A stretch of 64,000 nt of DNA from contig NC_068938.1 of assembly GCF_016801865.2 (NCBI RefSeq), positions 133,142,416 through 133,206,415 of the forward strand, read 5' to 3'. The notes beneath the pieces were generated by a model. That model had not been told where the DNA came from, ran no database searches, and saw only the letters and a program-made list of their open reading frames with translations. Origin of the DNA: Culex pipiens pallens (taxonomy: Eukaryota; Arthropoda; Insecta; Diptera; Culicidae). The translations under genes were made by a program, and so were the position numbers. Shown in pieces: positions 22,957 to 34,830 of the stretch (its first letter is position 1; each line of letters begins with the position of its first letter).

Positions 22957-25900
22957 ATGGTCAGTGGGAACGTGGTGACCTTTAGGAAGAAAAAGAAGGT
23001 GCCGTTGGGCTTTGCTGTGTGGTTCCTTTTGTGTGCAGTCACCTGCGCTTCCGGTGCTGAACCTCAAAGTAAGAACATAATGGATAAAATTCTGCGAAAT
23101 TTGCGAAACCGGTTCCCAAGAGGGAGGGTGTTTGTGTGTAATTGCACGGTTTAATGCGGCAGAAGTGACTGCTTGAACCCTATTAGGAAGTAATCCAAAG
23201 ATAAATAATGAAGAAAAACATAAATGAATGAACGGAAGATCTTTAGTCTGAATTTATAGACCCAAGCAAACACAGAATGTCGCGATGCGTTGAGTTATTT
23301 GGTATTTTTAGATCAAACAAATCTTGAAAATGAAAGTGGCGTGCGCGGTTCTGGCGTGGCGACGTTCTTTCAATTACCTGTTTGTCACATTAGTAGCATC
23401 ATTTAAAATTTTGTGCAGCTTTTAAACACTGAGTCGTCTGGCTTACATATTAGCCAATTGAAGAAAATGAATTCCAGCTTTTTAACGTACATCCATGGTC
23501 ATTTTAACAAAAGTGTTCTTTCAAAAATTGAATTTACTTACTTAGTTTTTTTATCCAACACGGTGTTGATACCTAAAGAAGATATTTTTAAATATATGTA
23601 ATAGACCAAACTTCAACATTTTAAAAATTAAAAGAAAATATAAGTTGGAGATCTTCTTTGCCGTTCTACGCATAATTGTCCCATTTTGGTATGAGTTTTA
23701 AAAAGCAACAATAAAATGACCAAACAATTTTCTTTTGACAGCATCTTAGGTAATGTTAAGTTTAGGAATCAAGAGAAAAAGGGTCATTGAAAAGAACAAC
23801 GAGTCATTCTCTAAAAATTCGGATTAAAAAAAATGATTTTGTATTTGTTGACTTGCTTGTAAAAAAGCCATTTTGCATCGTGCTGACGTTTTTGCAAACA
23901 AATGCAGGCAAACAAACAAATCAGACGAACTGTCAAAAAATGCGAGTTTTTTTGTCATAGTATAGTACCTCCATAAGTTTTTCCAAACAAGGCCCCACAC
24001 ACAAAGAAAAAATACTCTAAATTTAAAAAGATCGTTCGATGGATTAAAAGTTGGAAAGTTTTTGATACTACCACGCATTTCTGGAACAAAATCGTTGTAT
24101 CGGTAAAAGTTTTTTACTTTTCATATAAGAAAAAACTTTTTATGGCAAGAATAAATAACATTTAACATTACAGTGATGATTTTCGAAAAATGTGATGTAT
24201 TTTATTTCAATATTTTAATATTAAAACAGTATATTTTCGTTTTTTTGTTGTATTTAACGCTACTGATTATGGATGGTCAACTTCCGCGTCCGAAGACCCC
24301 AAGCTGAGCAGGTTACGGATGGACGTTTCGTAGGGCTTCTCGTCATTTTCTTCTTCCGTCGGATCCTTCTCCTCGCCGTTAAAATTAACTTTATCGTACT
24401 TGTTCAAAAAGCGGATGCAAATCTGCTTCAACTTCAATCTCGTCTACCTACCCGGGCCACCACCACCGAATACAACCGGTGCAAATACACATCCCGACGG
24501 CTTCCTGCAAAAACAAACACAGTCAATCACAAACGCCACCAAACACCCAAGCTTCCTTCTTACCCATTCCGAGCGTGAAACAACTGCAGGTCCTGTAGGA
24601 AGCTGGCCTTATCCATTTGAAAACCAACTTTCCCCTAAACACCATCCTCCTTCGAAGGTTTCCGCGTCCAAGTCGTGGTCCATGTCCTGGCTGTGGCCAC
24701 GCTCGGTGTTGATTGTCGTCGTGGACCACCACTCACTAACCACCGAAATCACCTGCACCTAAACGTTTGTTTACATTTTGGACTTAGGCGTGGACGGTTA
24801 CACGAGAACGATAAAATGAAGAAATTATACAGTCGGATTAAAAGTTACAACTTTTAAATCAGTAAGCAATGAGATTTTCAAAAACTGTAGCAGTAAAAGT
24901 TTTCATTTTCAAAACAAGAAAAAAACTTTTAATGTAGTAAATTTCGACTACCTTTTATTTCAAGAGTAAGTTACTTTTGTCATTACCGTAATATTTTTTT
25001 GTGTGCAGAGCTGAAAATGTCAGGGGTCCTGACCGTCCTGACGCGAAAATCGGCGACGCATAGGGGAGAGTGGGGAGACTTGATCCCCTTTTTTTGAATC
25101 GCACATAACTCTGTCAATTTCTCACAAAGCTATGAACTTTTTGCATGAATTGAAAGCTTAAACATTCAACTATGTTTGGCTGATAAGGGTATTTCATAAG
25201 ACAAACTCTTCGAATCATGCCAAGCGTTTTAAAAAAATATTTTAAACCGGCATTTTCAAAATGTTGGGGGTAATTTGATCCCCCTTTCAACATTTTTAAG
25301 AAATCTTAAGCAAAATGTTTCTTATTCATCCAAACTGTTAATTTTCTATAAGTTCCAGCAATTTCACATTAAACCTGTGCGTTTATGTTCAAAATATAAC
25401 AAGTTTAGCATGCAAAATGAGCATGAGCATGAGCATGAGCATGAGCATGAGAGATCACCCATGGTTGCCCCTCCGTTGCTGAATAGAACCGTAATATCCT
25501 TTCAGCACTACTGATCATATGCTTCGACGATCTAGTGGTGTTTCCCTTATCAACAGCATGTATGAATGCGCTGAATAGATAAAACACCATGATTGCTAAA
25601 GCTAGATCACTTGCGAATAGGTAACAGTCATTGGCCACCAACGGCGCCCGCCATGTCAGTTTGTAGATCTCGATTTTAAGGGACGGGAATGTTAGTTAGC
25701 GCAGGTTGCTACTAGGGCAGCTGATTTACTCTGTGCTTACACCCCACGAGCGCCAGGAACCTGAAAATTTGTTAGTAGGATAGGGTGTTTGGTCAGGATT
25801 CATCATAGAAGATGATGATGCGACCCAAAATCATAGTGTTTGTTGAAAGGTATTATGATTTATTCTCAAGGCAAGCAATCGGATGCTGCGGATGAGACAT

Positions 25901-28900
25901 TTCCCGTTTATCGGCTGTTAACTTTTAATTGAAATGGTTTAATCTTAGACAGCCGGCTGTGGAAAGATAGAACCAAAATTATTTGTAATTAAATGATGAA
26001 GGATTTAACAGTCTGACTTTTAATTGAGATGTTTTTACGATTTTTACATGATTCATGTTTAGTGGGGTACTGATTAACGAAGCGAACGACGAGTTACGAT
26101 GTTTATCGAGCTGAAATGGTATGATAAGGTTTTGTTGTTATTGCACACCGACGACGAACGCGAAAAAACCCTGCGACCCGACCGAAAGGCATCGCAAATC
26201 AGACTGGCTCAATTGTCATCGATGACAACCAGAGCCAGCCGCACCTTTACACACATACACGCACGCGGAAAAAAAACGAAAACACACCGACGACGAACGC
26301 GAAAAAACCCTGCGACCCGACGGAAAGGCATCGCAAATCAAACTGAGGAATGGAGAGAAAGAAAATAACATAAAAAATAAAACCTAATCACATAAAACCT
26401 ACTCACATAAAACCTACTCACATAAAACCAATCACCCCATGCACACAAATAGCAACACAAAAGAGACGAAAATTATCACGAAAAAACAGGACTGCGCGTC
26501 CCAAGAAGCACTGCACTTTTTTTCTATAACAAGTTTAGCATGCAAAATATTTAAAAACTTAAAATTTTCTTTTTAAGACCAAAATTGAGCATGTTTACAA
26601 AAGCTGGAAACTTTTGAAAAATGGTTCAAACTGCAGTAAGTTATGTACAACTATACTAAAGGAAACTATGTACGAAAACCCAGCCCAATTATTTAATTAT
26701 GAGGCTGATTCCAGTGACTGTAAAAATGCAGGGATTAAGTCTCCCTAAACGCACCTTTTTAAACAATTGATTGTAAAAATAGTATGACGATAAATTTAAC
26801 GTCAAATGCGTAAGGGTTTTGGAGTTGATATGTTTATCAAACAATTCATGTATAAAAAATATTTTTTTGAATAATTTTTGTATGTTTTCTATACTTATCA
26901 AAACAAAGAAAAAAGATCTCTTGGAAGTTTTTTGCAGCACTTTTTAGAAATATGTGTGTAACTCAATCTAAACATTTTTTAATTTAACATTTTTTTTTTA
27001 CTCAATGTACCTGGTGTTACAAAAATGATAAATCATATACTTTTAAAGTTATAAAAATGAACAGTGTTTAAATCACGAAAAGCAAACTAAAGCTGAAGAG
27101 CCACAGCTGACCACTTATTATGTAAATCAAATGTAATTATTATAAGAAAGATTCAATAAAGTATATTTAATTCAAAAAAAACATTTTTTAATTTTTTTCT
27201 TTGTTTTCTACAATGAGTTTTAGTCAATTTCGCACAACTTTCTAGAACAAAGCTAATTGTTTAACCCACATGCTGACGATATACAGGCTTGGGATCAAGT
27301 GCCCCCGGGGATCAAGTCTCCCCACTCTCCCCTACACGATTTTTTCAGATCCATTCACTGAACCGCAAAACCGTGACATAAACAAACCCGTTTTTACACA
27401 AAAAGTTGGTATTTATGCGTGGAAATGTAATTTTGAATATAAGTTATGGTTGTTTTAAGTGTTTTGCACAGTCTAGAACCATTCAATTGTTTAAAAATAG
27501 TCAAAATAGTGTTTAGAGAGGATTTTACGAGTCAGTCATACGACACGAATTGAGTGAGTGTAGCTCATTTTTTCACGTCTCTCATTCTCCAGCAGCCGAC
27601 TGGCACGAGTCAGGCGGCAGTGGTTGAACGGACACAGTAGGCTTACAGTCAGATGCTAGCAGTGAACTAACATTTTGGTTTGCTTCATGTGTACGCTGGG
27701 TTGGAAACATTTTGCAGGCCTGCAAGGCCCAACGAAAACGAAAATCTGTATCTTTTTTTTCTTTGCCAAGGAAGAACGTAAAACGGTTAAATATTTAAAC
27801 TTTTTATTCCCAACTACAGTTACCAACGTAACCAACGTCGACGATGGCACCCCTGACTCCCCGTACGAAACCCAAACAGCCCAGTGCACAATCACTTCCG
27901 GCGAGGTAGAAGCCAGTGCCCAGGCCACCATCAGCAAAACCCTCGTTGGGGTATGCGGCACGGAGGAGATGCTCGCCTCGTTCCGAGTTCTAGAAGCCAA
28001 ACTTCTCCAAGAACTCCAGAACATCCGAGCGATGATCCGGGATCCAAACTTCAACCCACCACCGGTGCGTCCTTCGGAATATGTCGCCGTGAAGCGGACC
28101 ACCACCCAGATGGGAACCTCAACCGGAACAAAGCTGACATCCCAAGAGGCACCACCTGCAGTCGGTACGACCAGTACGACAACGGCAAAGCCCGCCGACA
28201 ACAACGGTGGAGTGTTCTTCCCGGATGATGACGATGGCAAGGATGGCGACGGAGAAGAGGATTCCAACGTGTGGTCACGCAAACCGAACAGGGACATGCT
28301 GAAGGAGATGCCCGCCGGAGGTCGTAAGCCGGTGGCGCCACTCGTTCGGGTTGGAACGGACCACGCGGAAGAGAAGCCAACTAGTAGTAGCAACAACAGT
28401 CCCGTGCTGGATTTTAAACCCATTGACAAGCATATGGTGCAGACGAGATTTTTAACGTAAGTTTATTTGCCATTAATTTTTATGTTTTCATGAAATTTCA
28501 TGATTCACCGGTATTTATATGAGAAGTTTAATGTGGAACATTTCTAGCGTTATTTTATTATTTTTTTTAATAGAAGACAATATGAAAGACAATAGCGTAT
28601 AGGACCTTTTTGTAACTTTGCAGGGTTATTTTTAAAGTGCAATGTTCTACAAAGTAGTAGAGCAGAAAATTACACAAATTTTGACGATGGGGTTTGAAAA
28701 AAATACTTTTTACACAACCAACTTTTTCTAAACTTTTTTTTTGCGTAAATAAGCGATAGCTCGTGATGGTTACAAGCAAACCCCTTTTGTTTATACATCG
28801 AAATTTGTGAAATTGTCTGGGGACCATCCATAAACCACGTGGACACAAAAGTGTCTACATGGTTTATGGATGGTCCTCTGCTCGACAACTGTAGAACATT

Positions 28901-31900
28901 GTTACACACAAATAACCTTGGAAAAATCAAGAGAATGATGGAACGAAGTCCGCATAAATAATTTCAAGATTTTTTAGGAAAGGTGTAAATCGAAAACTCG
29001 CAATTCGCAATTTTCAGTGTAAGAACGGGCCTTGACCGATCTTATGCACCAGGTTCCCGACGAACACGCACTGCCCTGTTTTTAAAGTACATTTTTTGTT
29101 GGTGTACTAGCCGTGCTGTAACACTATGGCTTAAGTTTTATCAGGTAAAAATAATAACACTAAAAAAATCGCTTTATCATTTACATGAATGAACTAAGCC
29201 TGAAATCGTTAACATAAAAGAAATCGTTCTCAATCAAACCAGACATAAAAAACTACCCCAAAATCACTTATTATTACCAAGGGAATGGTGGAAAGAGAGG
29301 AACCACAAATCCGTATAAATAATTTCAAGATTTTTCAGGTTTAAATCGAAAACGTGATCAAAAATTAAAGTGGATGAATAAGGCTTTTAGATGCTTATTT
29401 AATTGTCGGCCACACTGTTTAATCATTTTCTGGCATACATTTAATTTTGCAGTCCAAACCCAGTCATTGAATTGGGAAAATAAAATTCTTTTTCAAATTT
29501 TCTTTTCTTGATTCGTGTGCACCTACGTCGAATACCAAGATTGTTTACTTTTTGCTCTTTGGTCTGACAGGCTTGGTCTGACAGATTTTGTCTGACAGCT
29601 TTATCATGGATTTTGGTCTGGTCTAGGCGAGGGATAGTACACAGCACCTTCCTGGGAAAAATACAAAAAAAACACGTAATTTTAAACTTCATTTTTTTTT
29701 GTTCTAAATGCTAAAATGCCCTTCTGCAATTTGACTGTGAATGAAAATAAACAAAACAATAAATTCGTGTGTTCCCAAGTAACCAAGCAGCACTAAATCA
29801 TGTCACTGTACAGCACTAACAGCGCTTTAACAGCTGCGAGCAAAAGCTAAACAGTTTTGATATCTGCACGAACAGCGCTTTTGCAGCAGATTTACAACCG
29901 AATTTGGACTTTATATTTCTGATTTCCAGCTGGGCCCCTTCCTTTTTTTGTTCCAACCCTGAAAAAAAATTGGAGAGGCAAAAATGTTGTTGTCTCTCTC
30001 CCTCTCTCTCTTCTGCTTCTCTCAATTCTATTTTCGGGTTGTTTACTACTTTGCCGACTCAGCTGACAGAATGGGGAAGTTGAATTATTTGCTTGAACTT
30101 GCGATGTTGACGATTTGATGCTGGATGTTGATGTGGTCCTGATGATTCCTGTGACTGTGTCCTCACGGCTAAATGAGGAATGGATTTCATAGATTGATTT
30201 CAGAGCTATAAAACTGTTTCGTTGTTAAATGTTCGACTTCAATATTGATTTATTTAAGATGTAAACATATATTCCACTTAGCCACTAGAAAGTTTCGGAT
30301 TATATCAAGGAAAAAAACACTTTTATGGCAGATTTGAATAATTTATTTCACAGCCTCCAGAATATGCATGCAAGAGAGTTGGGGGAGATTCCTTTTGAAG
30401 TTCCATTTTGTTGTAATCCAATCGTATTTTTTCACAAATGCAAACTCTGCTTTCCTCTTGGCTTTCCTCCATTTCCGTGAATCGAATCGTCGGCTAGCGC
30501 AGGCCTCCGGAATGGTAGAAGTTTTCACCTGGAAGTTGTGTTCATCCTGAAAAAAATGTTTTCTTTAATTAAAATATATCTTAAATTAGTGCAGTTAAGC
30601 TTACCAACATGGTGAAACCAGCTAACAATGTCTTCACTCAAAGATATTTCTTCCAAGCTGTCTGAATTTTGCTCCTAGCTCGATTTATTTTGGTTCAACG
30701 GATGAAAGAGTAGGAAACATATGAGCAATTCTCTGAGATTTCGGTCATTCGATTTTTTTTTTGTATTTTTTAATCCGGCTGAAACTTTTTTGGTGCCTTC
30801 GGTATGCCCAAAGAAGCCATTTTGCATCATTAGTTTGTCCATATAATTTTCCATACAAATTTGGCAGCTGTCCATACAAAAATGATATGAGAAAATTCAA
30901 AATTATGTATCTTTTGATGGAATTTTCTGATCGATTTGGTGTCTTCGGCAAAGTTGTAGGTATGGATATGGACTACACTCAAAAAAAATGAAACACGGTT
31001 AAAAAATTTTTGGTGATTTTTAATTTCACTTTTGTCACTAAAACTTGATTTGCAAAAAAACACTATTTTTATTTTTTTTTATTTTTTGATATGTTTTAGA
31101 GGACATAAAATGCCAACTTTTCAGAAATTTCCAGAATGGGCAAAAAATCTTTGACCGATTTATGATTTTTTGAATCAATACAGATTTTTTCAAAAAATCG
31201 AAATATTGGTCGCAAAAATTTTTCAACTTCATTTTTCGATGTAAAATGGAATTTGCAATCAAAAAGTACTTTAGTGATTTTTTGATAAAGTGCACCGTTT
31301 TTTAGTTGTAGCCATTTTTAGGCAACTTTTTTGAATATAGTCGCAGTTTTTCATTTTTTTTAAATTGGTGCCCATGTTTGCCCACCTCTGAAAAGAATAT
31401 TTTTGAAAAGCCGAGAAAATTGTCTATATTTTGCTTTATCGGACTTTGTTGATACGACCCTTAGTTGCTGAGATATAGCCATGCAAAGGTTAAAAAACAG
31501 ATAAAATGGGTGTTTTCTAAGTCTCACCCAAGCAACCCACCATTTTCTAATGACGATATCTCAACAACAAAAGGTCCGATTTACAATGTTAAAATATGAA
31601 ACATTCGTGAAATTTTCCGATCTTTTCGAAAAAAATACTTTCAAAAATTTAAAATCAAGACTAACATTTCTGTGGAATCCCGATATTTACCGACGAGAAT
31701 CCCCAACACCGGTCTTGGCTGTTCGACTGTTGTTTGAGGAGAAAGGACCGTGCGTCGTGTTTACTCACCTCACCTGACAGTTGAGCGCTGTCAAATGCAG
31801 AATCCAGCTCTGCGCCAAAGCAATAATATAAAGGGTCAGACTCACCACCACACAATTTCAAATGGGCGTAATATTGAATGTTTGGCCCGTTTGAAATGTT

Positions 31901-34500
31901 AGTCTTGATTTTAAATTTTTGAAAATATTTTTTTCGAAAAGATCGGAAAATTTCACGAATGTTTCATATTTTAACATTGTAAATCGGACCTATAGTTGCT
32001 GAGATATCGAATTTAGAAAATGGTGGGATGTTTGGGTGAGATTTAGAAAACATCAATTCTCCTGTTTTTAAACCTTTGCATGGCAATATCTCAGCAACTG
32101 TGGGTCGTATCAACAAAGTCCGAAAAAAGCAAAATATAGAGAATTTTCTCAGCTTCTCAAAAATATTTTTTTCAAAGGTGGGCAAACATGGGCACCAATC
32201 TTAAAAAATGAAAAACTGCGACTATTTTCAAAAAAGTTGCCTAAAAATGGCTATAACTTGAAAACGGTGCACTTTATCAAAAATTCACTAAAGTACTTTT
32301 TGATTGCAAATTCCATTTTGCGACTAGTATTTCAATTTTTTGAAAAAAATCTGTATTGATTCAAAAAATCATAAATCGGTCAAAGATTTTTTGCCCATTC
32401 TGGAAATTTCTGAAAAGTTGGCATTTATGTCCTCTAAAACATATCAAAAAATAAAAAAATAAAAATAGTGTTTTTTTGCAAATCAAGTTTTAGTGACAAA
32501 AAGTGAAATTAAAAATCACAAATTTTTTTTTAACCGTGTTTCATTTTTTTTTGAGTGTATTCCATATCCATACCAACAACTTTGCCGAAGACACCAAATC
32601 GATAAGAAAATTCCATCAAAAGATACATAATTTTGAATTTTCTCATATCATTTTTGTATGAACAGCTGCCAAATTTGTATGGAAAATTATATGGACAAAC
32701 TAATGATGCAAAATGGCTTCTTTGGGCATACCTAAGGCACCAAAAAAGTTTCAGCCGGATTAAAAAATACAAAAATTAAAATTAAAGAAAAAAGACCGAT
32801 TCCGTAGAGAACTGCTCATATTTGGTTTCATGTCATTGTGCTTTCTCTTTCGCTCTTACACGAAAAAACATCGTGTTGCCAGTTTGATGAAATATTGTGT
32901 TGCAGTGTTGCCAGTGGCAGCATCAAATGAGCTCTATTTCAGCTTCATTTAGAGCATTCGTTTTAGAGCTGATTTGTATTGAGTTTAGCTGTTTTATGAC
33001 TAATTTGCTTTTCAATGCTGTTTAGCAGCCAATTTATGATTTCTTTTCGTGCTGGGTGGTTACTTGGGTTGTCAATTAATGTTTTAAGATTCAGATACTG
33101 GTTATTTAAAGCTCCGTTAACGTTTTTTGAAGAAAAGGTTAACACTTTGTAAAAATGCCCAATTTTTTTAATTTCAGAATTTTAAAATTTGTAAAAAATA
33201 AAAATTAAAAAAAGTTATTCTTGTTTTTTTTTTATGTTGAGTTTCGAATTTATATTTTCTTTAAATGTATCTATTTTAAACTTTGATCTTTTGAAAACAA
33301 GCTTCGACCAGATCAAGAGTTTTTTTTAAAGAGCCTATAAGCTATAGTGTTTTATATGTTAATAGGACCTTTTAAAAAAAATCTCTAGATATCGAGATTT
33401 GCTCCATCGTCGATGGAGAAATTCTCAATCTACTACACTGAAACCCCAATGGTTTTGACACCAATTATTGTCAAACGAACGGGTTTAGTTTGACAACCTC
33501 TTTACACGGAGTTCACAAACACTACCAAACGTTTGTTTTGATAGTGTTCGTAAGCGCCGTGTAAAAAGTGACAGTTCGTCACTTTTTAGTTTGACTTTGA
33601 CCAACCAACGCTTCATTTCGCTAGGAGCGGTGATTTTAGCGAATTGCAGACTGGATTTCGCCATGTGATGTACCTACAGGTTGAAATTACTAAGTGGGAC
33701 AATTATGCTTAGAATTTCAACGATGGCACAAAAAGACTCCCCCCTTCCTTCTTTGTAAATTGTTGCTTGTTTTCGAATGGTGGTATTCCATTATGGGAAA
33801 AGTATGAAAATCTAAAGATCCATTTCACACTCGACGTGCCTTCCGAGCTACGTTGCTATATATTTTTTCATATCTTTTTTTAAAATACTTTTTTTTTATT
33901 TTTTATACACCAGCGGTGGCCTGCGCGACTACGAGGTGTACCGTTTCAACAACACTGTCGTTTCCAGCGGCGACGCCAAGGTGTTCAAGTACTTCTGGAA
34001 GATCGAGCACTTTACCCAGCGGCTCCAATCGAACCTGACCACGCTGACCAGTCCGGTGTTTGTGATATCTGGTCTCAATTTGCGGCTCAAAGCCACGCTG
34101 AACCACGACGGCAAGGACAACATCTACCTGCAGGTCGAGCAGCTATCGTCGATGGACGACGAACTGCGCAAAAAGCCCAACGTGATCCTGCAGGAAGGAA
34201 CGCTGTACGGAGCGGTGGAAACGAAAAAGTTTCTGCGACACAAGATCATCCTGCTGAATCAGGTTGGTTAGGGCAGTTTCGGAACATTCGGAACGCTGAT
34301 AGCTTTTTTGCGGTTAGCTGATAGTGTTTATTCTTATTACTTTTTTTCTCTTCATTTCACAGGGAGTACCATTCAGTGACCTCAATTCGCACGAGTTTTG
34401 GAACACAAATACGGGGTTCACAATCCCGTACCGGGCCTTGCTGACCAACTCTTACTTGAAACAGGACAAAATACTCGTCGAGGTCGTCATCTATCTGTGA
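22957..34500 (+). CDS. Secreted MATH (TRAF-like) domain protein, 4 coding exons
   Basis: Exons 22957-23068, 27820-28456, 33914-34262 and 34363-34500 join in frame with canonical borders (GTAAGA, GTAAGT and GTTGGT donors; ACTACAG, CACCAG and TTCACAG acceptors) to give 411 residues ending in TGA. The ATG context is ATCATGG. Residues 1-14 are basic, then a hydrophobic stretch (VPLGFAVWFLLCAVTC) with a likely cleavage near ASGA suggests a secretory signal. The middle, from exon 2, has an NVT glycosylation site, a helical segment (ASFRVLEAKLLQELQNI) and an acidic, Ser/Thr-rich low-complexity part. From about residue 255 to the end is a MATH/TRAF-like beta-sandwich (KVFKYFWKIEHF, SGLNLRLKATLNHDG, SHEFWNTNTGFTIPYRALL). 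MATH domains bind proteins and are usually cytosolic; extracellular ones are rarer, as in meprins. Function is unknown to me. Confidence 0.8.
23069..23995. other. Start of intron 1 of the MATH gene, AT-rich
   Basis: The donor is GTAAGA at 23069. The sequence is AT-rich with no recognised repeat end or coding motif until the possible TIR at about 23996. Confidence 0.4.
23996..25006. mobile_element. Possible TIR element carrying a host-gene fragment
   Basis: CACACAAAGAAAAAATAC near 23998 and the inverted GTAATATTTTTTTGTGTGC near 25005 could be the ends of a transposon. It encloses the ARID-domain fragment. The inverted ends are imperfect and AT-rich and I found no clear target duplication, so the limits are tentative. 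Confidence 0.35.
24275..24645 (-). pseudogene. ARID-domain fragment like ARID2/Bap170
   Basis: On the minus strand two pieces separated by a small GT-AG intron read as an ARID gene start. The first is MDKASFLQDLQLFHARNG; then come GTAAGAAG...TTTTTGCAG, RRDVYLHRLYSVVVARVG and, after an internal loss, LKQICIRFLNKYDKVNF followed by NGEEKDPTEEENDEK. Order and wording match the N-terminal ARID of BAP170/ARID2, a subunit of PBAP/PBAF chromatin remodelers. The centre of the ARID (the part holding the main DNA-contact loop) is missing and the frame is lost there. It lies antisense in an intron of the MATH gene. The retained intron argues for DNA-level capture rather than a processed retrocopy. Confidence 0.6.
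25419..26524 (-). mobile_element. Second copy of the (CATGAG)n-tailed retroposon
   Basis: Exact 24-bp direct repeats (beginning TATAACAAGTTTAGC) flank it at 25395-25418 and 26525-26548. The left end is (GAGCAT)n, as at 7480, and 25419-26140 parallels 7480-8605. The right part contains only about one and a half units of the 136-bp repeat (26140-26345), then a stretch with three copies of ACATAAAACCTACTC-like words, ending GCACTTTTTTTC. It lies inside the 25063-27332 element, in intron 1 of the MATH gene. Confidence 0.85.
26140..26345. repeat. Short diverged run of the 136-bp satellite unit
   Basis: It contains CACCGACGACGAACGCGAAA, then CCTGCGACCCGACCGAAAGG, a CAGACTGGCTCAATTGTCAT block, CCAGAGCCAGCCGCACC, and then the first block again. 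It is clearly the same unit as the 8606-16254 array but diverged, and present only once plus a partial copy. Confidence 0.85.
27335..27819. other. End of intron 1 of the MATH gene
   Basis: Unique-looking sequence between the TIR element and the acceptor CTACAG at 27819. Nothing further recognised. Confidence 0.4.
28457..29774. other. Start of intron 2 of the MATH gene, with repeat remnants
   Basis: The donor is GTAAGT at 28457. A 57-bp MITE stub lies at 28820-28876. Two copies of a block with CATAAATAATTTCAAGATTTT occur about 360 bp apart (near 28955 and 29315), and the motif AGGTTCCCGACGAACACGC is shared with 17010. No coding signal. Confidence 0.45.
28820..28876. mobile_element. 57-bp stub of the GGGACCATCC MITE family
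   Basis: It is almost only the two inverted ends: GGGACCATCCATAAACCACG, then GGACAC, a 4-base AAAA loop, GTGTCTACATGG and TTTATGGATGGTCC. TCTG occurs at both edges. Confidence 0.7.
30343..30635 (-). pseudogene. Two-exon coding remnant, family not recognised
   Basis: On the minus strand, an exon reading DSLEEISLSEDIVSWFHHV meets GTAAGC. After a short intron ending TTTTTTTCAG, a second exon continues DEHNFQVKTSTIPEACASRR, then a Lys/Arg-rich run and WITTKWNFKRNLPQLSCMHI, to a stop at 30343. Splice borders and frame agree, so it was once coding. Its place inside the CCCAAGTAACC element suggests a transposon protein, but no motif identifies it. Confidence 0.45.
30710..32835. mobile_element. 2.1-kb foldback element (arms of about 950 bp)
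   Basis: The left arm, about 30710-31670, is the inverted copy of about 31893-32835; for example GGTATGCCCAAAGAAGCC at 30801 and its complement at 32717. A non-repeated centre of about 220 bp (31671-31892) separates them. The start of the window holds another, diverged piece of this family. No transposase is seen. Confidence 0.8.
33069..33913. other. End of intron 2 of the MATH gene
   Basis: AT-rich. It holds a small palindrome at about 33504-33563 (ACACTACCAAACGTTTG centre), possibly a short MITE. The acceptor CACCAG ends at 33913. Confidence 0.4.
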
Positions 34501-34572
34501 ACCCAATCCTTCGGCTAAGCTACTTTCCATGATATTTAAATTTTGGTGCAATTTTGTATTTTATGGCTTAAC

Positions 34573-34578
34573 AATAAA
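34573..34578 (+). terminator. Polyadenylation signal of the MATH gene
   Basis: AATAAA lies 73 bases after the stop codon at 34500, in AT-rich sequence. Confidence 0.7.
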
Positions 34579-34639
34579 TCTGAAACTCTCTGAGTGAACT
34601 CGCACGTTAAGTACTTTAAACTCTGATTATATAGTTGGG

Positions 34640-34645
34640 TTTATT
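34640..34645 (-). terminator. Polyadenylation signal of the IDE gene
   Basis: TTTATT on the plus strand is AATAAA on the minus strand, about 190 bases after the IDE stop. The two convergent genes thus end within about 70 bp of each other. Confidence 0.6.
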
Positions 34646-34830
34646 ACTGACAGCTGCTTGCCTGGGTTTTTTTTATACTTCAAACAAATTATACAACAAA
34701 AATATCTACAAAAAAGATAACAAAATTCATCTATAAATGGTGCAAAAAGGGCTAGCACCAAAAACTGAAGAGTCTAAACGGATATGATTAACCTAAAACA
34801 ACTCCAAAAAGAAACAAACAAAAAACAAAT

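Larger units (their letters stand above)
25063..27332. mobile_element. 2.27-kb non-autonomous TIR element
   Basis: The ends are GGGGAGAGTGGGGAGACTTG (followed by ATCCCC) at 25063 and its inverted copy ending at 27332. TA dinucleotides flank it (25061-25062, 27333-27334). The interior is AT-rich without a transposase, and a 1.1-kb retroposon is nested at 25419-26524. Confidence 0.8.
29775..33068. mobile_element. 3.3-kb TIR element with nested foldback
   Basis: The ends are CCCAAGTAACC at 29775 and GGTTACTTGGG ending at 33068, with further inner similarity (AGCAC / GTGCT). It contains a spliced coding remnant at 30343-30635 and the foldback at 30710-32835. I did not find a convincing target duplication, so the two ends could be from separate copies. 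Confidence 0.5.
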
